In this document: positions 58,682 through 64,000 of the stretch, piece after piece | Position numbering within the stretch: the stretch's first letter is position 1 | Layout: each line of letters begins with the position of its first letter | DNA from: Streptomyces sp. AP-93 | GTDB lineage: Bacteria > Actinomycetota > Actinomycetes > Streptomycetales > Streptomycetaceae | Length of the DNA stretch: 64,000 bases | Assembly: GCF_022808175.1 (NCBI RefSeq) | Contig: NZ_JALGBX010000006.1 | Coordinates: forward strand, 292,828-356,827 | Reading direction: 5' to 3' | The notes under the pieces: generated by a model | What the model was told of the DNA's origin: nothing | What the model saw: only the letters and a program-made list of their open reading frames with translations | The model's database searches: none | Translations under genes and position numbers: made by a program

Positions 58682-59488
58682 TCAGATCCGGGCGAGGACC
58701 TGGGTCAGCAGCTTGCCCATGCGCGCGGCCGAGTCGCGGCCGGCCTGGAGCACCTCTTCGTGGTTCAGCGGCTCGCCGGACAGGCCCGCCGCCAGGTTGG
58801 TGACCAGCGAGATGCCGAGCACCTCGGCGCCGGCCTCACGGGCGGCGATGGCCTCCAGCACAGTGGACATGCCGACCAGGTCGGCGCCCATCACGCGGAT
58901 CATGTTGATCTCGGCCGGGGTCTCGTAGTGCGGGCCGGGGAACTGCACGTAGACGCCCTCTTCGAGGGTCTCGTCGATCTCCTTGCACATCGCGCGCAGG
59001 CGCGGCGAGTACAGGTCGGTCAGGTCCACGAAGTTCGCGCCGACGATCGGCGAGGTGGCCGTGAGGTTGAGGTGGTCGCTGATCAGGACCGGCTGGCCGG
59101 GCTTCATGCCCTCGCGCAGGCCACCGCAGCCGTTGGTCAGGACGATGGTCTTGCAGCCGGCGGCGACGGCCGTGCGCACGCCGTGGGCGACGGCGGCGAC
59201 GCCGCGGCCCTCGTAGTAGTGGGTCCGGCCGAGGAAGAGCAGCGCGCGCTTGTCGCCGATCTTGTACGAGCGGATCTTGCCGCCGTGGCCCTCGACGGCG
59301 GGGGGCGGGAAGCCGGGCAGCTCGGTGACCGGGAACTCGGCCTCGGGCGCGCCGAGCGCCTCTGCGGCGGGGGCCCAGCCGGAGCCCATCACGAGGGCGA
59401 CATCGTGGGTCTCGGCGCCGGTCAGCTCGCGCAGGCGGGCGGCGGCGGCGTCGGCGGCGGCGAAGGGGTCGGTAACAGATGCGTTCAC
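58682..59488 (-). CDS. Purine nucleoside phosphorylase
   Basis: A 268-residue class I (trimeric, PNP/MTAP family) phosphorylase that cleaves (deoxy)inosine and guanosine with phosphate. Motifs: [13 protein letters not shown] (phosphate-site Ser loop), [48 protein letters not shown] (base-site Glu) and [12 protein letters not shown] (base-site Asn). GTG 59488 is used; TACGCT lies seven bases before it on this strand, so it is probably leaderless. The stop lies 65 nt upstream of the mutase start on the same strand, so the two are likely co-transcribed. Confidence 0.92.
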   Translation of the reverse strand: MNASVTDPFAAADAAAARLRELTGAETHDVALVMGSGWAPAAEALGAPEAEFPVTELPGFPPPAVEGHGGKIRSYKIGDKRALLFLGRTHYYEGRGVAAVAHGVRTAVAAGCKTIVLTNGCGGLREGMKPGQPVLISDHLNLTATSPIVGANFVDLTDLYSPRLRAMCKEIDETLEEGVYVQFPGPHYETPAEINMIRVMGADLVGMSTVLEAIAAREAGAEVLGISLVTNLAAGLSGEPLNHEEVLQAGRDSAARMGKLLTQVLARI

Positions 59489-59513
59489 GCGGAAGAGCGT
59501 AGCCGCTCTTCGC

Positions 59514-59525
59514 CTACGCGCGTAG
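59514..59525. promoter_or_regulatory. Nucleoside operator site 6 (perfect)
   Basis: CTACGCGCGTAG, a perfect palindrome 25 nt before the PNP start. On the minus strand it covers the -35 position relative to TACGCT (59501-59496). Confidence 0.7.
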
Positions 59526-59610
59526 ATGGCACCGCTCACGGTATTCGGATCGTTGCTTTGTCGTTTCCGCCGAATCGTCCCTCGATGGGGGAGCAGGGGC
59601 GGATGAGCCG

Positions 59611-59677
59611 GCGCGGCGCCGTTGCCGGGGGCGCTGCCCCCGGGCCCCCGCGCCTCAAACGCCGGCGGGGCTGGATT
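59611..59677. repeat. Intergenic repeat family 2, copy 1
   Basis: GCGCGGCGCCGTTGCC, then an inverted GGGGGC..GCCCCC, then CTCAAACGCCGGCGGGGCTG. The same string with few changes is at 62969-63034, and a partial inverted copy is at 63058-63079. Streptomyces genomes carry many such CTCAAACGCCGG elements. Confidence 0.75.
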
Positions 59678-59765
59678 CGGCCGATCCCGGCCCCCGACCG
59701 GAGGCGCCGGTTGCGGGCAGGGCCCGCGAAGCCCGGCGCGGCGGTGGCCCAGCGAAGGACTGCGG

Positions 59766-60203
59766 CTAGCAGGGTCGCTTGCGGAGTTCCATCACGTAGT
59801 CGTGCGGGGCGCCCGCCGATTCGGCCGCGTCGGCGAGTTCGCCCAGGTAGCGGGCCGAGGGCAGGCCGCCCTCGTAGCCGTTGAGGACGTAGACCCAGGC
59901 CGCTTCCTCGCCGTCCAGGGTGTGCACGCGCACCCGCATGCGGCGGTAGATGTCGAGCCCGACGCCCTCCCAACGGTCCATGGAGTCCTCGTCGAGCGGG
60001 GCCACGTCGTACAGCGCGACGAAGACCTGGTGGCGCGGCGCTTCGACGATCGTCGCCAGCGCGCCCTCCCAGCCCATCTGCTCGCCGCCGAAAGTCAGCC
60101 GCCAGTCGTTGATCCAGCCCGTGCCGCGCAGCGGCGAATGCGGAGCGCGGCGCGTCATCAGCCGCGGGTCGAGGTTGCCGGCGTACGCGGCGTAGAGCGA
60201 CAT
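59766..60203 (-). CDS. Gamma-glutamylcyclotransferase-like (AIG2-type) protein
   Basis: A 145-residue protein of the AIG2/GGCT-like fold. It opens with [14 protein letters not shown], the family's YGSNL-like binding loop in which Gly-Ser is replaced by Ala-Gly. The strand order [38 protein letters not shown] and [18 protein letters not shown] follows the fold. True GGCT enzymes cyclise gamma-glutamyl dipeptides; many bacterial members have no known substrate. ATG 60203 is clear. A repeat-rich gap separates it from the PNP gene, and it is divergent from lpdA. Confidence 0.8.
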   Translation of the reverse strand: MSLYAAYAGNLDPRLMTRRAPHSPLRGTGWINDWRLTFGGEQMGWEGALATIVEAPRHQVFVALYDVAPLDEDSMDRWEGVGLDIYRRMRVRVHTLDGEEAAWVYVLNGYEGGLPSARYLGELADAAESAGAPHDYVMELRKRPC

Positions 60204-60401
60204 GAGGTCGAGGGTACGGGAGGGGCGGCCCCGACCGCGCTCGCGGCCGCCTACGGGGCCTGCGTCCCGGATGGTGGGACCGGGCGTGAAGCACCTTGAT
60301 GCGTGCGGGACAATGACGTACGGAATGCATCCCCCGGGGAGACCCCCCGGAAGCCCCGGCCGGGGCGGCAGCCGGCCGGGTAGACGTGAGGCGGAGTTTT
60401 C

Positions 60402-61841
60402 GTGACCCGGATCGTGATCATCGGCGGCGGACCCGGCGGGTATGAGGCGGCCCTCGTAGGGGCCCAGCTCGGCGCGGAGGTGACCGTCGTGGACTGCGAC
60501 GGTCTGGGCGGCGCGTCGGTGCTCACCGACTGCGTGCCCTCCAAGACTCTCATCGCGACCGCCGAGGTCATGACGACCTTCGACTCGTCGTACGAGGAGC
60601 TCGGCATCGTCGTCGCGGACGACACCCCGCACATCGAGCACGCCGCGCGCGTCGTCGGCGTCGACCTCGGCAAGGTGAACCGGCGCGTCAAGCGCCTCGC
60701 GCTCGCCCAGTCCCACGACATCACCGCGTCCGTCACCCGGGCCGGCGCCCGGGTCGTACGGGGCCGCGCGAAGCTCGGCGGCCCGCAGGGCATCGACGGC
60801 ACGCGGGACGTCATCGTCACCGCCGCCGACGGCTCCGAGACGATCCTCACCGCCGACGCCGTGCTCATCGCGACCGGCGGACACCCCCGCGAGATCCCCG
60901 ACGCGATGCCCGACGGCGAGCGGATCCTGAACTGGACCCAGGTCTACGACCTCGAAGAGCTCCCCGAGGAGCTCATCGTGGTCGGCTCCGGCGTGACCGG
61001 CGCCGAGTTCGCCGGCGCGTACCAGGCCCTCGGCTCCCGGGTGACCCTCGTGTCCTCCCGCGACCGCGTGCTCCCCGGCGAGGACCCGGACGCCGCCGCC
61101 GTGCTGGAGGACGTCTTCCGGCGCCGCGGCATGAACGTCATCGGCCGCTCCCGCGCCGAGTCCGCCAAGCGGGTGGGCGACCGGGTCGAGGTCACCCTCT
61201 CCGACGGGCGGGTCATCACCGGCACGCACTGCCTGATGGCGGTCGGCGCGATCCCGAACACGGGGAACATGAACCTGGAGGAGTCCGGGGTCAAGCTCAA
61301 GGAGTCCGGGCACATCTGGACGGACAAGGTCTCCCGCACCTCCTCGCCCGGCGTGTACGCGGCCGGCGACGTGACCGGGATCTTCGCGCTGGCCTCGGTG
61401 GCCGCCATGCAGGGGCGCATCGCGATGTACCACTTCCTCGGCGACGCGGTGGCCCCGCTGAACCTGAAGACGGTCTCCTCGAACGTCTTCACCGACCCCG
61501 AGATCGCCACCGTCGGCTACACCCAGGCCGACGTGGACTCCGGCAAGATCGACGCCCGGGTCGTGAAGCTCCCGCTGCTGCGCAACCCGCGCGCCAAGAT
61601 GCAGGGCATCCGCGACGGCTTCGTGAAGCTGTTCTGCCGCCCGGGCACCGGCATCGTCGTGGGCGGCGTGGTCGTCTCACCGCGCGCGAGCGAGCTCATC
61701 CACCCGATCTCGATCGCCGTCGACAACAACCTGACGGTCGAGCAGATCGCAAACGCGTTCACCGTGTACCCCTCGCTGTCCGGTTCGATCGCCGAGGTGG
61801 CCCGCCAGCTGCACACGCGAAAGTCCTCCGAAGAGGCGTAA
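60402..61841 (+). CDS. lpdA: NAD(P)H-quinone dehydrogenase, LpdA type
   Basis: A 479-residue flavoprotein of the two-dinucleotide-binding-domain family. FAD site RIVIIGGGPGGYEAAL at the N-terminus, NAD site VVGSGVTGAEFAGAYQALGS at about 190-210, and GVYAAGDVTGIFALAS (FAD ribityl). In place of the CxxxxC redox pair of lipoamide dehydrogenase it has GGASVLTDCVPSKT, with only one Cys. It also lacks the HPT / HxE end of Lpd. This matches M. tuberculosis LpdA (Rv3303c), a quinone reductase rather than an Lpd, and I follow that name. GTG 60402; it is divergent from the AIG2-like gene. Confidence 0.85.
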   Translation: MTRIVIIGGGPGGYEAALVGAQLGAEVTVVDCDGLGGASVLTDCVPSKTLIATAEVMTTFDSSYEELGIVVADDTPHIEHAARVVGVDLGKVNRRVKRLALAQSHDITASVTRAGARVVRGRAKLGGPQGIDGTRDVIVTAADGSETILTADAVLIATGGHPREIPDAMPDGERILNWTQVYDLEELPEELIVVGSGVTGAEFAGAYQALGSRVTLVSSRDRVLPGEDPDAAAVLEDVFRRRGMNVIGRSRAESAKRVGDRVEVTLSDGRVITGTHCLMAVGAIPNTGNMNLEESGVKLKESGHIWTDKVSRTSSPGVYAAGDVTGIFALASVAAMQGRIAMYHFLGDAVAPLNLKTVSSNVFTDPEIATVGYTQADVDSGKIDARVVKLPLLRNPRAKMQGIRDGFVKLFCRPGTGIVVGGVVVSPRASELIHPISIAVDNNLTVEQIANAFTVYPSLSGSIAEVARQLHTRKSSEEA

Positions 61842-61879
61842 GTACCGATAACGGCCCTTGTGAGCAAGGGCTTTGGAGT

Positions 61880-61891
61880 GGTCGATCGACC
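61880..61891. promoter_or_regulatory. Palindrome upstream of the DeoR-type gene
   Basis: GGTCGATCGACC, a perfect 12-bp palindrome, with a second related GGTCGACC at about 61916-61923. Both lie in the region between lpdA and the DeoR-type start at 62017, and may be an autoregulatory site. The sequence is unrelated to CTACGCGCGTAG. Confidence 0.4.
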
Positions 61892-62016
61892 CGTCGCGGA
61901 GCAGGTGCGCGGCGGGTCGACCGCGTATACCACTAACTGCCCCACGGTATGGACAACTTCGGAATTCCGGCGCAAGGAGCTGAAAGCAGACGGTCACCCG
62001 GGTTACTGTCAGTTTC

Positions 62017-62964
62017 GTGTTCGCTGCAGAACGTCGCCAATTGATCCTCGAAATGGTGCGGGCCAACGGAGCGGTATCGCTCCGGGAGCTCGCCCGCGTC
62101 GTCCAGACCTCCGAAGTGACCGTACGGCGGGACGTGCGGGCACTGGAGGCAGAAGGACTCCTCGACCGCCGGCACGGCGGTGCGGTACTGCCGGGCGGTT
62201 TCACGCGGGAATCCGGCTTTCCGCAAAAGTCCCATCTCGCGACGGCGGAGAAGACCGCCATCGCCGATGTCGCGGCCGGACTCGTCGAAGAAGGCGAGGC
62301 CGTGGTCGTCGGCGCGGGCACCACCACCCAGGAGCTGGCCCGCCGGCTCGCCAGGGTGCCCGGACTCACCGTCGTCACCAACTCGCTGCTCGTCGCACAG
62401 GCGCTGGCCCATGCGAACCGGGTGGAGGTGGTCATGACGGGCGGAACCCTGCGCGGGTCCAACTACGCGTTGGTCGGCAGCGGTGCCGAGCAGTCCCTCC
62501 AGGGGCTGCGGGTCTCGCGGGCCTTCCTGTCGGGCAGTGGTCTCACCGCCGAGCGCGGGCTGTCCACCTCCAACATGCTCTCCGCGAGCGTGGACCGGGC
62601 GCTGGTGCAGGCCGCGGCGGAGGTGGTGGTCCTGGCCGACCACACGAAGCTCGGGACGGACACCATGTTCCAGACCGTGCCGACCGATGTGATCACCCGG
62701 CTGGTGACGGACGAGCCGCCCCCGCACGACGACCGGGCCGGTACGGAGCTGCAAGCGCTGGCGGACCAGGGCGTGCAGATCACCGTGGCCGGGGCCAGTG
62801 CCTCCGGCGGTGGTGAGGGCATGGCCGGGCGGCGGCCGCGCCGGGAGTCCCCGCTGCCGGTCCAGCGGCGGGGTGGCCCGACGGCCCAGCTGCGCAGTGC
62901 GGCGCCGCCGTTGCACGAGCAGCAGGCGGAGCGGGCGCGGGTCGCAGAAATGCGGCGCCGTTAG
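62017..62964 (+). CDS. DeoR/GlpR-family transcriptional regulator
   Basis: A 315-residue regulator. The N-terminal HTH is RRQLILEMVRANGAVSLRELARVVQTSEVTVRRDVRALEAEGLLDRRHGGAV (residues 5-57, in outline). The effector domain (about 75-230) resembles sugar-phosphate-binding DeoRC with GAGTTTQELARRL and LTVVTNSLLVAQAL. The C-terminal 60 residues are Arg/Pro/Gln-rich and outside the domain. GTG 62017 follows a TACTGT -10 by about 7 nt, so it may be leaderless. As a DeoR-type protein in a nucleoside-salvage neighbourhood it is a candidate regulator of the CTACGCGCGTAG genes, but its own promoter lacks that site. Confidence 0.88.
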   Translation: MFAAERRQLILEMVRANGAVSLRELARVVQTSEVTVRRDVRALEAEGLLDRRHGGAVLPGGFTRESGFPQKSHLATAEKTAIADVAAGLVEEGEAVVVGAGTTTQELARRLARVPGLTVVTNSLLVAQALAHANRVEVVMTGGTLRGSNYALVGSGAEQSLQGLRVSRAFLSGSGLTAERGLSTSNMLSASVDRALVQAAAEVVVLADHTKLGTDTMFQTVPTDVITRLVTDEPPPHDDRAGTELQALADQGVQITVAGASASGGGEGMAGRRPRRESPLPVQRRGGPTAQLRSAAPPLHEQQAERARVAEMRRR

Positions 62965-62968
62965 CCGG

Positions 62969-63034
62969 GCGCGGCGCCGTTGCCGGGGGCCGGCCCCCGG
63001 ACCCCCGCTCCTCAAACGCCGGAGGGGCTGGATT
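62969..63034. repeat. Intergenic repeat family 2, copy 2
   Basis: It matches 59611-59677 over about 65 bp with few changes. CTCAAACGCC at 63011-63020 also has an inverted partner at 63058-63079 (20 of 22 bases), so a large stem-loop can form. Confidence 0.75.
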
Positions 63035-63080
63035 TCCGCTCGGCGGGGCTGGATACATCCAGCCCCGCTGGCGTTTGAGG

Positions 63081-63116
63081 ACCGGGCGTCCGGGGCCGAA
63101 GCCCCGGACGCCCGGT
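63081..63116. terminator. Bidirectional terminator between DeoR and carboxylase genes
   Basis: A perfect 16-bp stem (63081-63096 with 63101-63116) closed by a CGAA tetraloop. It stands between the convergent DeoR and carboxylase genes. Confidence 0.85.
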
Positions 63117-63124
63117 CGAGGACG

Positions 63125-64000
63125 TCAGTCCTTGATCTCGCAGATCACCGCACCCGAGGTGAGCGATGCGCCGACTTCGGCGGCGAGGCCGACGATGGTG
63201 CCGGAGCGGTGTGCGTTCAGCGGCTGTTCCATTTTCATGGCTTCGAGGACGACGATGAGGTCGCCTTCGTTGACCTGCTGGCCTTCCTCGACCGCGACCT
63301 TGACGATCGTGCCCTGCATGGGCGAGGCGAGGGTGTCGCCGGAGGCGGCCGGGCCGGACTTCTTTGCGGCGCGGCGCTTGGGCTTCGCGCCGCCCGCGGC
63401 GGCCGTACGGGCCAGGGTCATGCCCAGCGAGGACGGGAGGGAGACTTCCAGGCGCTTGCCGCCGACCTCGACGACCACGGTCTCGCGGCCCGGCTCGTCC
63501 TCGGTGTCGTCCGCGGCGGGAACCACGAACGCCGGGATCTCGTTGACGAACTCGGTCTCGATCCAGCGCGTGTGAATCGTGAACGGGTCGGCGGTGAAGG
63601 CGGGGTCGATGACAACCGCGCGGTGGAAGGGGATGGCGGTGGCCATGCCCTCCACCTCGAACTCGGCCAGCGCGCGCGCCGCCCGCTGCAGGGCCTGCTC
63701 GCGCGTGGCACCGGTGACGATGAGCTTGGCGAGCAGGGAGTCCCACGCCGGGCCGATGACGGAGCCGGATTCGACGCCTGCGTCGAGGCGGACGCCGGGG
63801 CCGGTCGGCGGGGCGAACTTGGTGACGGTGCCGGGGGCGGGGAGGAAGCCGCGGCCGGGGTCTTCGCCGTTGATGCGGAACTCGAAGGAGTGGCCGCGCA
63901 GGACGGGGTCGCCGTAGCCGAGTTCTTCGCCGTCGGCGATGCGGAACATCTCGCGGACGAGGTCGATGCCGGTGACCTCTTCGGTGACCGGGTGTTCGAC
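63125..64000 (-). CDS. accA2: Biotin-dependent acyl-CoA carboxylase alpha subunit, C-terminal part (cut by window edge)
   Basis: The C-terminal 291 codons of a biotin carboxylase plus biotin carrier protein. The frame is open to the window edge; the visible part begins [24 protein letters not shown], the middle of the biotin carboxylase domain. [18 protein letters not shown] and [17 protein letters not shown] follow. The biotinyl domain near the end carries the EAMKMEQPL motif with the biotin-bearing Lys. Such chains pair with an AccB/PccB beta subunit to make malonyl- or methylmalonyl-CoA. Synteny with the S. coelicolor region suggests the accA2 copy; the name is by synteny only. Position 63949 is only an internal Met. 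Confidence 0.85.
   Translation of the reverse strand, partial: VEHPVTEEVTGIDLVREMFRIADGEELGYGDPVLRGHSFEFRINGEDPGRGFLPAPGTVTKFAPPTGPGVRLDAGVESGSVIGPAWDSLLAKLIVTGATREQALQRAARALAEFEVEGMATAIPFHRAVVIDPAFTADPFTIHTRWIETEFVNEIPAFVVPAADDTEDEPGRETVVVEVGGKRLEVSLPSSLGMTLARTAAAGGAKPKRRAAKKSGPAASGDTLASPMQGTIVKVAVEEGQQVNEGDLIVVLEAMKMEQPLNAHRSGTIVGLAAEVGASLTSGAVICEIKD

Overview
The window reads as a chromosomal segment of a Streptomyces: very high GC, strong third-position GC bias, many GTG and some TTG starts, frequent four-base gene overlaps, and recognisable Streptomyces loci (sigQ-afsQ1-afsQ2, a deo/nucleoside block, lpdA and an accA2-like carboxylase). The order of the right half matches what I remember of the S. 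coelicolor core chromosome; that is recall, not a search.

Left end (1-11110): the integrase-proximal arm of an integrated mobile element, either a prophage or an integrative plasmid-like element. About 20 small rightward genes are mostly unrecognised and often translationally coupled. Many encode short cysteine-pair (zinc-ribbon-like) proteins. They include a C5-cytosine DNA methyltransferase and a dNMP kinase, and end in a small HTH excisionase and a tyrosine integrase. No virion or transfer gene is visible, and the far boundary lies outside the window.

11111-16929: an ECF sigma factor with a downstream membrane protein (a likely anti-sigma or partner), an L,D-transpeptidase lipoprotein, a cobalamin-type acyl-CoA mutase large subunit without its B12 subunit, and a LysE exporter. 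16987-24064: a nonulosonic-acid (Kdn or sialic acid type) cell-wall glycan cluster, with a polysialyltransferase-like enzyme, a GT2, two further glycosyltransferase-like proteins, and one open frame that joins a CMP-nonulosonate synthetase to a NeuB-type synthase lacking its SAF domain. An M20 amidohydrolase follows.

25701-32818, 40203-41351, 46150-49452 and 56958-59488 together form a dispersed nucleoside uptake and salvage network: BmpA-type lipoprotein, nucleoside ABC ATPase and two permeases, cytidine deaminase, thymidine phosphorylase, adenosine deaminase, deoxyribose-phosphate aldolase with an ALDH pair, a PMM/PGM-type mutase and a purine nucleoside phosphorylase. Six copies of a 12-bp palindrome (consensus CTACGCGCGTAG) sit in the promoter regions of six of these transcription units and nowhere else that I could see, so one regulator probably controls them all.

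Between these lie regulatory and envelope genes: a SnoaL-type ECF sigma factor, a LysR/MFS divergent pair, a LuxR-type regulator, a sortase with a candidate substrate, PspC, VanZ, and a solitary TnpB (IS200/IS605-type) inserted directly before a uridine-kinase-like gene. The right end holds sigQ divergent from afsQ1-afsQ2-lipoprotein with an AfsQ1-like box between them, lpdA, a DeoR-type regulator, and the 3' part of a biotin-dependent acyl-CoA carboxylase alpha chain cut by the window edge.

No rRNA, tRNA or CRISPR array was found.
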